A stretch of 64,000 nt of DNA from assembly GCF_932526225.1 (NCBI RefSeq), contig NC_064035.1:15176469-15240468 (forward strand). The letters run 5' to 3'. The first letter of the stretch is position 1. The number at the start of each line of letters is the position of its first letter. The position numbers and the translations under genes are program-made. Below the pieces are notes generated by a model, which saw nothing but the letters and a program-made list of their open reading frames with translations, had not been told where the DNA came from and searched no databases. Positions 6,841 through 16,900 of the stretch are shown one piece after another. Origin of the DNA: Nematostella vectensis. Taxonomy: Eukaryota > Cnidaria > Anthozoa > Actiniaria > Edwardsiidae.

Positions 6841-7767
6841 TCATACCACACCAGGCGTACCCAGGACTGTGGCCACTTCTCTCGCTTTCCTACTGATGGT
6901 TAACTCGGAGACGCCCGTTCTTTCGGAGAATTTTTTAAGTGTAATATCGACCCCCTTTAGCCGTACCCAGTAATAGGTTAAAGCGACCGCAAAGGATTGT
7001 GGGCGAGCGCGATTCAACTCAGACGAGCGGTTCTTAGACCTGTAGTAGAGCTGGACCACCTCTCCCTTCTGTGCGGGGGACGCCGAGAATCTGTCCATCA
7101 CGTCGTGAATGTGATGCACAACTGTGGGAGACGCTCCATGTAGTAAGTAATCTTTAGGCGCGTTAACACTAAAGATTTTTAGACCCTTAAGGCAGCTCTT
7201 CTTGCTCAATCCAAAAGTTTCCATCAAGGTTTTCGGTGTCTGACACTTACCGGACATCTTGTAGGCGTAGTAGATGCATGCAAAGACGATCGCCTTCCGT
7301 GGGTCGCCGCGAAAAATCTGGCCTTTCGTCACCTGAGTGTATATCTCGTTAGCTTTGGCTACAATTACCCCGCTAAAACCCATGTTCTCCACATCCTTGT
7401 CAATGTTTCTATCCTCAGACCTACGTACCTGGACCCGACTTGGATTCGAAGACCGTTTGCCGTCGGAATGTCCGTAAAAACCCCATTCTCTTTCGTGCGC
7501 GATCACGCGCTGCATCTGTTCCCCGCACTCTAAGCAACTAGTGACCCCGTCTTCTGTGACCAGGTCGTCATGATTGCAAAGGGTGTTACTACTATCCTCG
7601 TCTCCCAAGGAGGCTCTACTAGTCTCGTATTTGGTGAGGGCTCGGTCAAACAGTGCAAACTCCGGCATGAGGGTGGGGACGTTAATCCTGGGTACCGGCC
7701 CGTCGGGGATATTATATGGTGGTGGTGACCGGTCTTCGGCCGTACGTTCAACCGTTTGTTCCCCCAT
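6841..7767 (-). CDS. TFIIB-like transcription initiation factor (viral)
   Basis: 308 residues. A proline-rich start is followed by a zinc-ribbon pattern C64-x-H66-x11-C78-x2-C81. A basic linker (about 100-125) precedes two cyclin-like helical repeats: about 130-215, including the 'RKAIVFACIYYAYK' helix, and about 220-303, including 'RPQSFAVALTYYW' and a final helix-turn-helix 'LTISRKAREVATVL'. This is the domain order of TFIIB, which positions RNA polymerase at promoters. Large DNA viruses encode their own copy to direct polymerase to viral promoters. It is a good candidate reader of the TTAAAG motifs around it. No introns, unlike most animal TFIIB genes. Confidence 0.85.
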   Translation of the reverse strand: MGEQTVERTAEDRSPPPYNIPDGPVPRINVPTLMPEFALFDRALTKYETSRASLGDEDSSNTLCNHDDLVTEDGVTSCLECGEQMQRVIAHEREWGFYGHSDGKRSSNPSRVQVRRSEDRNIDKDVENMGFSGVIVAKANEIYTQVTKGQIFRGDPRKAIVFACIYYAYKMSGKCQTPKTLMETFGLSKKSCLKGLKIFSVNAPKDYLLHGASPTVVHHIHDVMDRFSASPAQKGEVVQLYYRSKNRSSELNRARPQSFAVALTYYWVRLKGVDITLKKFSERTGVSELTISRKAREVATVLGTPGVV

Positions 7768-7782
7768 TTTATTGAACTGTTC

Positions 7783-7799
7783 ACGTCTTTAAGCCACTT
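7783..7799 (-). promoter_or_regulatory. Minus-strand viral promoter motif (TFIIB-like gene)
   Basis: Minus-strand reading AAGTGGCTTAAAGACGT, 15 bases before the ATG at 7767. The leader after it contains the short palindrome TGAACAGTTCA. Confidence 0.75.
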
Positions 7800-7824
7800 T
7801 TCAAAGGCTTTTTAGATGTGAAGC

Positions 7825-7856
7825 TGAGAGGCTAGCCCCCTCGAGCTCCCCCTAGG
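7825..7856. repeat. Palindromic repeat, intergenic long copy (copy 4)
   Basis: Read on the minus strand this is a long copy of the element, with AGGGGGAGCTCGAGGGGGCT followed by AGCCTCTC. It matches the region around copy 1 over nearly its whole length and lies between two minus-strand genes. Confidence 0.75.
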
Positions 7857-7889
7857 TGGGGTCTAAAGTCTCCGCACCACATTCGTGGA

Positions 7890-8150
7890 CTAGTATCTCA
7901 CCCATCTTTTTTCGTCATACCGTGGCATGGAGACTAACATTGCTAGAACACCAAGGACAATTGTCGCCGCTCCGGCCACAAACCCAACGGGGTCGAAGCT
8001 TCCGTATTCTGAGTCTTCATAGTAATCAGCGTCACAACAGCAGTGTTCAGGCCCCGCATCCGCAGTGTTACTCACATCCACCTCCGGCACCGAACAACCG
8101 CCGGCGGTAGCCGCACCATTTCTAATCTTAACCTCCGTCTTTAATGTCAT
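7890..8150 (-). CDS. Viral small tail-anchored protein
   Basis: 86 residues when started at the ATG at 8150, which follows the promoter motif. A longer reading from 8222 would run through the motif and a repeat copy and is rejected. The N-terminal half is polar with a Cys cluster (HCCCD), then acidic. One hydrophobic segment lies near the C-terminus (about 60-79) and is followed by a short basic tail. It would be a single-pass membrane protein with a short inside tail. No family recognised. Confidence 0.65.
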   Translation of the reverse strand: MTLKTEVKIRNGAATAGGCSVPEVDVSNTADAGPEHCCCDADYYEDSEYGSFDPVGFVAGAATIVLGVLAMLVSMPRYDEKRWVRY

Positions 8151-8167
8151 TTTATCTAGGACCCCAT

Positions 8168-8182
8168 ACGTCTTTAGACCAG
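8168..8182 (-). promoter_or_regulatory. Minus-strand viral promoter motif (tail-anchored gene)
   Basis: Minus-strand reading CTGGTCTAAAGACGT, 17 bases before the ATG at 8150. The AAAGACGT end is identical to the two neighbouring minus-strand promoters. Confidence 0.65.
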
Positions 8183-8183
8183 A

Positions 8184-8206
8184 ATAGCCTCCCGAGCTCC
8201 CCCTAA
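8184..8206. repeat. Palindromic repeat, intergenic copy (copy 5)
   Basis: On the minus strand TAGGGGGAGCTCGGGAGGCT, a shortened version of copy 4. It lies just upstream of the last viral promoter, at the edge of the block. Confidence 0.7.
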
Positions 8207-8217
8207 GTGCAGCACGT

Positions 8218-8525
8218 GACAAAGTGATTGACAGGTGGGCGTGGCTATCACATTACAAAGTGATTGACAGGTCCTTGACAAAGTGATTGACAGGTCCTTG
8301 ACAAAGTGATTGACAGGTTTTTTACAAAGTGATTGACAGGTGGGCGTGGCTATCACGTGACAAAGTGATTGACAGGTTTTTTACAAAGTGATTGACAGGT
8401 GGGCTTGGCTATCACGTGACAAAGTGATTGACAGGTGGGCTTGGTCGTCACGTGACAAAGTGATTGACAGGTGGGCTTGGCCGTCACGTGACAAAGTGAT
8501 TGACAGGTGGGCTTGGTCGTGCAAG
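8218..8525. repeat. Tandem repeat at the viral/host boundary (10 copies)
   Basis: Ten copies of the core ACAAAGTGATTGACAGGT occur with two spacer types. A long one (GGGCKTGGCTATCACGTG, period about 36) and a short one (CCTTG or TTTTT, period about 23) are interspersed. The array lies between the last viral gene and a host-like promoter. It could be a viral terminal or origin repeat or a host minisatellite. The short ORFs across it are repeat artefacts. Confidence 0.85.
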
Positions 8526-8542
8526 AGATCTCTGGCAAACTC

Positions 8543-8733
8543 GCGCATGCGCAGGTCGCGGGGCTTGGCGGAGGTGCGTGGAGACTTTTGCGCCATTTTT
8601 GGAATGAAATTTGGGGAGATCAAAAAGTTGCGCCAGCTGCGCCAAAACCCTACTACTAGATTGGCTGCCAGGTTTTTTCATTTCAATAGAAAATCCAGTA
8701 AAACCGGTTTATTCCCTGGAATTAGTATATAAG
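8543..8733 (+). promoter_or_regulatory. Host-type promoter: NRF1-like site and TATA box
   Basis: GCGCATGCGCA at 8543-8553 matches the palindromic NRF1 consensus, and TATATAAG lies at 8726-8733. An ATG with a splice donor follows at 8825. CCGGTTTTACTGG (minus strand, near 8700) resembles a motif repeated at 9.77-9.96 kb. Confidence 0.55.
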
Positions 8734-8824
8734 CTGGTAGAACGCTTTTATGGACATCACTTCTTGAACTCAGAGTGAAGCTTACAATTATCAAGTCTCC
8801 TCTATTTTTGAAGAATACCGCTTC

Positions 8825-9207
8825 ATGCCTCGTCAAGTTGAGTTTAACACCATCGTCAAAGAAGTAGTGTTTGATCCAGAGGTATGTTATTATGTCTACT
8901 TGGAAAAAAAAAACCCTATAGTAAGAAAATAATTATATGTATGTTCTTTTTGTAGGAAAATAGAGGAATAAATCAAATCATGTTAAAGGGTTTAGTAAAA
9001 ACTATTCTCGATGTTTATAGAAACTTTTTCGTTCACGGGTTCATGGTTCATGATTCGTGTTCTGTATTTATCCGCACTTTAATGATTCATATTCTGTATT
9101 TATCCCACAACAAAGAACGGGTTAGTCAAAAGAGGCAAGATGATTGAGGTGGCACAGAGGCTCAGAGAAGAGAGCCGAATAAGGTTACAAGCGTTAATCA
9201 AGAAGGT
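8825..9207 (+). CDS. Possible short multi-exon gene, incomplete model
   Basis: Downstream of the TATA box, an ATG opens a 19-codon exon (8825-8881, MPRQVEFNTIVKEVVFDPE) ending at a good GTATGT donor. An acceptor TTTTTGTAG at 8955 leads into an open stretch in the same phase that runs past 9100. A further exon-like segment (about 9127-9207) starts after TTAG, encodes charged helical sequence ('EVAQRLREESRIRLQAL') and ends at a GTAGGG donor. I do not recognise the product, and the exon borders after the first are guesses. No convincing last exon is seen. Confidence 0.35.
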
Positions 9208-9366
9208 AGGGTCTAGCTGTGTGTGTATAGCGTGCGTCTGTGTATATGTTATGACTCTATAAATAAAATGTAGGAAGGATGTTTTTTAGAACGTTTATGT
9301 TAACGTGGTAAAAGTAAATTTAAAAAGTTTTTTTTTTATACGAGGAAGATTTATTTAGCTAAAGGA

Positions 9367-9630
9367 TTATAGAAATGATTTAAACGATTCTGAGATTTTG
9401 GTCTTATAAGTTAAATAGTTTACAGAATATTTTCCGGTTTTACTAACCCCATCCAGCGTTCTTAAAAACTTATTCATCCCTGATAAGTCAACATTACCGG
9501 AACAACACCCGGTGTAGTAACTAAAATTTTTATCTGTCTTTCCATAGGGGAACCAGAAACACGAAGGGCCCAAGAAACTCGGGGTAAAACCGTCCGGAAA
9601 ACCCTTACGACTACCAATATTTGCCCCTGA
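9367..9630 (-). other. Exon-like open reading frame without ATG
   Basis: A minus-strand frame is open from an AG-preceded point near 9630 to a stop at 9367. The peptide is rich in Phe, Gly, Tyr and Ser with a paired Cys (YYTGCCSG) and ends SFKSFL. No in-frame ATG precedes the conserved-looking part, so if coding it would be a terminal exon whose other exons I cannot find. It may instead be chance in AT-rich DNA. Confidence 0.2.
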
Positions 9631-9740
9631 ACCCCTTTAGATGAGAAGGTAGTTAAAAAGGCTCCAATGGGAAGTCAATAATCTAAAACAAAAAAATAAA
9701 GGACAACTAAATATAATTCGAATAAAGTCACTGGTATTTA

Positions 9741-9986
9741 CTCTGAACAATCCCTACCCCCTCCTATATTGTATAAACCGGTTTTACTAGTCTAATCGTC
9801 GCTCTGATTGGTCGCCATATTCCCAATTGTACATCATACATTATCTGAACAATCCCTACCAACCCCCTCCCCCTCCTATATTGTATAAACCGGTTTTACT
9901 AGCCTCATCCTCGCTCTGATTGGTCGCCATATGCCCTATTGTATAAACCGGTTTTACTAGTCTCAGCCTCGCTCTGATTGACCGCA
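9741..9986. repeat. Direct repeat with AAACCGGTTTTACTAG and CCAAT-box sequences
   Basis: Two full copies (about 100 and 92 bases) and a partial third share TATTGTATAAACCGGTTTTA and CGCTCTGATTGGTCGCCATA. The GATTGG element is an inverted CCAAT box. The remaining sequence from 9990 to 10960 is AT-rich with no gene I can support. Confidence 0.75.
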
Positions 9987-10959
9987 ATTGTTCTCGATGC
10001 CTTTATTTGAGCCACCACCCGCACGGTTAGTTGGATCATTAACACCCACACAGTACACATCTCTCCCCAGTCTCCACAACAATACCCCCTCCCTAACTAT
10101 TGGCATATATAAAAGTTATCTTGACTAAAAAATGAAGATAAAAATTAAAAATAAAAAAAGTTAAATATATATTCATCCTATACCTATCAGAGCAAACAAT
10201 AGAAATGCAGATACACAAGGGCTTGCATATAATGTGCTGCTCATCCCCTTTATACTACTGTTGACTATAAGAAAATGGAAAATGCCAAATGCCTGACAAC
10301 ACTGGTTAGATATCTATCTTGTATTTTTTTAACATTCAGTGAAGCTGAAAGGCGTTTCCGTGGGTAAAAACAACATGGTAAGTCAAACTTATTTGTTCTA
10401 TTTTACATTTTCTTATGGTTAAATAATAAATAAATGAAATAGGTGTATTTAAGAATGTACAATAATGATAAAGGCATAGCAGCACAAAACAAGAACTTCA
10501 AATTCGTTTTTAACAACATCCAATATTAAATATAAACATTGCGCTGAACATGGTTTCAAGGCCAGTAGTGTGAACGCAGTATTTGTCTTTGGTTGATGGG
10601 GGTAAAGTCACGGTAATATCTACGTGGCGACGTTGTCTTGGAAACAACTCTACGAGGCGGTGTTGTCTTGTAAATACATCACGTGGGCACATGGTTCTCT
10701 GACGACTCTTCTTCGTTTAGCAGATTTTCTGATTCATCCCCCTCGAGACTGGAACAATATTGATCATACAGGATCAGAAGTCAGTGGAGTTCCTAAAACA
10801 GTGTCCATACTAACCAGCAAGTATGCGTGCGCCACATGTATTATGCTTCGCATTATAAGTACGTTGAATTGAAACTATTGATGTACTTGCTTAGGAGGCT
10901 CAACGTATATTGAAACACGGTATTGAGTGTATGTGACGGGCGCAGTCATTTTTATGGTG

Positions 10960-13900
10960 TTAAAGTATTGCCGGGACATTTCTGCGCGCAGTGCCGGTCG
11001 CTGCTGGCCGGTCGCAATGAATTACATTATTGAGTGCATACCTTGCAACACGTGTGTGTTTATTGGTGCAGAGGGCCAGGGTCCTCTTCAGTGCGTCCAT
11101 AACCGGGTCCCAGTCAGGATAATGTGTCAATAAACTGACAGCGAAGAAAGACGCGAAGACAGGCAAAGTACCAAGTAAGAAGAGTAGCGAAAATTTGACC
11201 TAAAGTAGGGCACAAACGAGAAGAATTTAATCTGCTGGGAGAGGACAGGTATGAGGTTCATATGCTTCCTTAACTTGCTAATTTTACAAATGCTCTTTAA
11301 AGTATGCAGTCTACCGCGCAGCCGTCCTTTGTGTCAACCATGCTTCCCTCTAGGGATAACTGGGGTATAGGGAGTACGAGAGTATAAACGTACGGAGTAC
11401 AGGGGGTGGGGGAGTGTAGGTGGTGCCCGGGGTGGGGGAGTGTAGGTGGTGCCCGGGGTGGGGGAGTGTAGGTGGTGCCTGGGGTGGGGGAGTGTAGGTG
11501 GTGCCTGGGGTGGGGGAGTGTAGGTGGTGCCTGGGGTGGGGGGGTGTAGGTGGTGCCTGGGGTGGGGGAGTGTAGGTGGTGCCTGGGGTGGGGGAGTGTA
11601 GGTGGTGCCTGGGGTGGGGGAGTGTAGGTGGTGCCTGGGGTGGGGGAGTGTAGGTGGTGCCTGGGGTGGGGGAGTGTAGGTGGTGCCTGGGGTGGGGGAG
11701 TGTAGGTGGTGCCCGGGGTGGGGGAGTGTAGGTGGTGCCCGGGGTGGGGGAGTGTAGGTGGTGCCCGGGGGTACCTACCTATATCACCATACTCCCCACA
11801 CTCCCTATGCCCCCCTACACTCACTACCCTTCCTTTGAGTGTGGGGGCAAAGGAAGGGTAGGGAGTATGGTAGCATGGGAGTGTGGGGAGTATGGTAATA
11901 TGGGGAGTGTATGTACCATACTCCCTACACCCCATTACTCCCCTGTACTACCTATGATCCCATACTACATATACTATAGTACTCCGTACACCCATACTCC
12001 CTGTACTACCATAATCTGGTTCTCCTTATACCCCATATTCCCTATACTACGTACACTCCTATACTTCCCATTCTACCTACCCTCCCATACCCCCTGTACT
12101 ACTCGCACTCCCTGTACTATACTCGCACTCCCTGTACTATACTCGCACTCCCTGTACTATACTCGCACTCCCTGTACTATACTCGCACTCCCTGTACTAT
12201 ACTCGCACTCCCTACTAACACTACCTCATGCCCACTGTACTACCCTCGCCCCCCATACTCCCTTTACTACTTACCCCCCCCCCCCCCCCATACTCCCCAT
12301 ACTACAGTACCTACATGCCTGTAGTAATACTCTAAATAATACTGTCTTCTATTCCAATCCTCCCAACCCCTATGTCCTATGTCATTTTCGTCCTTCAAAC
12401 AGGCTGGTAAAAAGGGGTATGGATCACGTTTCACGGACCGGGCAAAATAGCTTTTCACGTTTCGCGGACGTCGAAATGGACGATTTCACGTTTCTCGTAG
12501 GGTGAAAAATGGCCAAATCTCGTTTCACGAAAATACCCTTTACCACCCTGTTCAAACAGAGCACGGCATGTCAGCGCAGATAGCCAGTATACTCCTCATA
12601 CGTCCGGGAGTATTAATAGTCTAACTAGTAAACAAGTGATAAAGATTCAGGCATGGTATAGTAAAAACATTCACCACGTTTTTGGCCCCCATAAAATCTT
12701 ACTTCGAGTAGCAACGGCAGCAACCCACTCACTGAAAAAATCTGGGATCATTATGGTTGCCTAGTTTAGAAACTGACAGCTTACCCTGTTCATGAAAACA
12801 TCGACGAGCATGGTCAGCGGTATCACAAGACTTAGAGACAGCGTCGCTGCCAAAGACGACGTAAGAAAGCAGCCCCTAAAATAACAAAAGCGTGGCAAAA
12901 AACAACGAATTAATTGGAGGGACTTATTGACTATAATGCCACAGAGGACACAAGGAGCCTGTTGGTTTTATCTTTGTTAGTTATGCCTAGTGCACACTAG
13001 CGACATATCGACATAACATGGGCGCGCGCACTATTATCTTCGACATAACGACATAAGAGAAAAAAACATGTTTCTTCTTTTATGTCATTATGTCCATGTC
13101 GTTATGTCGGGCTAAACATAGTGCGCGCGCCCATGTCGTTATGTCGATATGTCGCTAGTGTTATGTTGTTATGTTGCTAGTGTGCACTGGGCATTAGCGG
13201 CCTAAGCTGGGTTAACGTAGATCCTTTATATATGGTTAACAAAAGTAATTATTAGGGTTCTAGGGTTTAGGACAATTTAGTGAACCATATATGAATGACC
13301 TACCTGGGTTACACGTACCAATTGTAGGTCAAAGCATTTACAAGCTTGGGTTTGCCAGGCCCTAGTCCAGACCTGGGAGTCTCATTCTGGCTAGCGTGGG
13401 AGAGGGTCCAGTATTTATTGCATGCGCAAAGAGAGTCCCAGGTCTGAACTAGCCAGGCCCCTTGCTTCGGTTAGTGAAAAGGGTCCAATACGAACAATCT
13501 GTTCAGATTTTACCATTGGAAGACAAATTATGAAGAAATCTTAAAATGACCATCTATCAAAATCTTTTATGCTTCATTAAAGCTGAGTTCTTTGTTGTTC
13601 TTCGTTTGGGAATAGCATGTAGTCAACCGTCTAAACCAATCGATGGCTGTCATGTTTTTACCGTCCCGTCATAAAACATTTGACTACACAGCAAGGATTG
13701 GTCACGTGGTATAATTGCTGCGCGCTATTCCCAGGCAAGAAATGTATTTAAATTCTCGAACAACGAATTTGGCTGTAACAAAATAAAATCGAAAATATCC
13801 AAACCAGCCGATGGAAATAGATGCTTTCTCACTCCTTATACCTTGCTAGGGTGACATAATGGCTGGCAAAGACTCTTTATTATTAACTCACCATAACCAC

Positions 13901-16900
13901 AGGAACTCTGAGAGCACAGTCCCAATAAACGCGTTGAGAGTCAGGTACCCCCACACACTATAACCACGAGGGAGTTCAAATGCTTCAAAACCACTGTAGT
14001 GAAGAATGAAGAACCCAGGCCATAGCAGCAGGATGTTCATGGCCCCGACAAAGCCTGTTGCATGAAAAGATACTCTCAAAAGTTGGTAGAGGGGGGAGAT
14101 TGGCAAACTTTAATTTGTCTGGAGAAATCATGATAACAATAATAATAATTATTATTCTTTTTCATATTCTGTTTAGCATCTGTATTCTAAACGTGGAACT
14201 AGAAGTTAGTGCTTGATGGCTGTTTGTCTTTCGTTAAGCCTGGAACAGATAAGAAGATGAAATCCTTGCTTACTTAACTTACCAAAAAACATAGTTATAT
14301 CCATCTTCGTCTCATCTGGAACTTTTCGTTTTAGAAGAACCAAGTAACAAGCGTACCTGAAGAAAAAGGACTTACATAATTGGAATGATAAAGAGATAAA
14401 AACAGTTCTCACATGAGCAAATGCACTCACAGAACAGCTCCCAGCAAAGACCATATTGCCCCATAGTTGATTCCTCCCTTCTTGCTGTTTGCATCTGACA
14501 AAGTCACCATTACAATCCCGCATAAGCTGAAAGAATAACCAAAAGCATTATATTTCACAACCACATTGCAGCCCCCATAGCTTAGAGCATTCCTGTAAGA
14601 CTAAAACCAAAATATACGCTACATCGTTTGCAAGTTTAGGTTAGACGTGTTAATATAGTTAAGGCCTTCGAGAACATAAGAAAGGTTTGTTTCCGTCCTG
14701 TAAGAAGGTGCAAACCTGTACACCTATACGGAAGCCCAGCGGGGCCACTGCCCTATTCGGTTTCGCATTTCCATGTTTTGCAATCAACATCACGAGTTTG
14801 TATTTTGCTTTTGCGAGTTTGTGTTTTGCTTTTACGAGTTTGTACTTTGCTTTTGCGAGTTCGTGTTTTGCCTTTGCTAGTTTGTATTTTGCTTTTGCGA
14901 GTTTGTATTTTGCTTTTGTTGTTTGTATTTTGCTTTTGAGAGTTTGTTATTTGCTTTTGCGAGTTTGTACTTTGCATATGCGAGTTTGTATTATGCTTTT
15001 GCGAGTTTGTGTTTTGCTTTTGCGTGTTTGTATTTTGCTTTTGCTAGTTGGTATTTTGCTTTTGCTAGTTTGTATTTAGCTTTTGCTAGTTTGTACTTTG
15101 CATTTGCAAATCCGGTGTTTTGCTTTTGATAAATCAGTGAGAATTTCCGGCAATTCTACTTTTGGCAATTATTTCATTTTTTGTTGACGAAAAAAAGGTT
15201 ATTTCTAAATTTCAACTTGTCATTTTGACTTTGAATTAGAAAAATTCCTATGCTTTTTCGATATTGTCAATTTTCATTTTAAAATTGATATTTCCTACCT
15301 TTATTCAATTGAAAATTAGAAATTTAAAAGAACTTCCATTTCATTTCCATTTTGAAGGTACCTAACATTATTTGATATTTCTGTTTATTTTCATAAACAA
15401 AAAGTAAGTCAGGGCGAATTTCCGGCAATTCTACTTTTGGCATTTAATTCATTTTTTCGTTGACGAAAAAAAGGTTATTTCTAAATACAAACTTGTCATT
15501 TTGACTTTGAAATAGAAAAGTCCCTATGCTTTCTTCGGAAATACTGTCAGTTTTTATTTTAAAATTGATATTTTCTGCCTCTTTCATTTCACATTTGGAT
15601 GCAGCCATTTTGAATATTCCTATACCATTTTCACGGCAAAAAAAGTCGAGTATTCTCAGATATACTCCCGAGGGCAGATTTAAGTAAGATTCGAAATCTT
15701 CCTCTGTCTTCCTTGCGTCTTCCCCCTGGGGTAAATATTCCCGTTTCTTCCCTAAGTATTCTCCGAATATACTCAAGACTATAATTTACAACAAGTAATG
15801 CCCTAATATACACCGTGTGAAGACACGCGGAAGATGCGAGTATGCATCTAATTTACACCACATAGAAGACAAGATGCATACTAAGTGTCTACCTCATGTC
15901 TTTCCCCAATGATCCACGGGTGTAAACTCGTGTTTTACACAAGTCTTCCCCGATGGTAAGACATGAAGTCGACTCCGCGTCTACTCGAATATTCTACAGT
16001 GTAAGATCTGGAATATCCCCCATGTCTTACACGCATATTCGCGTGTCTTCATAACCCCCCTTTTGTTCGTATTCGCATGTCTTCCCCTAATAATCCACGG
16101 GTGTAAACTCGTGTATTCTACAATTCTTCCCCGGTGGTAAGACATGAGGTCGTCGCTGCGTCTACTCGAATATTCTACAGTGTAAGATCTGGAATATTCC
16201 CCATGTCTTACGAGCATATTCGCGTGTCTTCATAACCCCCTTTTGGTAACCCCTCTTTTGTTCGTATTCGCATGTCTTCCCCTAATAATTCACGGGTGTA
16301 AACTCGTGTATTCTACAAGTCTTCCCCGGTGGTAGGACATGAGGTCGTCGCTGCGTCTACTCGAATATTCTACAGTGTAAGATCTGGAATATTCCCCATG
16401 TCTTACGAGCATATTCGCGTGTCTTCATAACCCCCTTTTGGTAACCCCTCTTTTGTTTGTATTCGCATGTCTTCCCCTAATAATTCACGGGTGTAAACTC
16501 GTGTATTCTACAAGTCTTCCCCGGTGGTAGGACATGAGGTCGACTAACTTCTGGAAATGTTTCAGACAGTAATTGCTTATTTCTTCGTAAGACTAAGTCT
16601 TACGAAAAAATAAGCAATTACTGACTGAAACATTTCCAGAAGTCACTTATTTTGTTTAACCAGGTTTTCTGTCGCTTCTTGATTCTCGTTCAAGTATTCC
16701 GCCATTTTGATTTTTTTTTTCAAGAAAAAAGGCGGAAATCAGTACACCGCAAAGGGTGATGGTTATACTAATTAGCCCGCCTGTGATTGGAGGAAATGAA
16801 TGGAAGCTTGAACTAAATAAACCTTGTTTGTTGAATTGCCAGAAATTGACTTAATGACTAATTTACTGTTGATGAAAATAAACAGAAATGTCGTAGAATA

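Noticed and set aside
8151-8222. Longer start (8222) for the small viral tail-anchored gene
   Set aside because: It would translate the promoter motif and a palindromic repeat copy; the ATG at 8150 has the usual motif-to-start spacing.
10510-10872. ORFs on both strands near 10.6 kb
   Set aside because: Mutually overlapping, with no recognisable motif, start context or splice signals.
11297-12505. Pro/His/Thr-rich 212-residue ORF on the minus strand and a 257-residue plus-strand ORF
   Set aside because: Both are produced by the 26-bp and 20-bp minisatellites and lie in an SLC35F5 intron.
14687-15129. Phe/Ala/Leu-rich ORFs resembling a membrane protein
   Set aside because: Translation of the 21-bp minisatellite in the arm of the 3-kb element.
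15444-15776. 110-residue ORF, possible gene remnant in the foldback element
   Set aside because: The same sequence lies inverted in the other arm and has no family features; it is part of the repeat arm.
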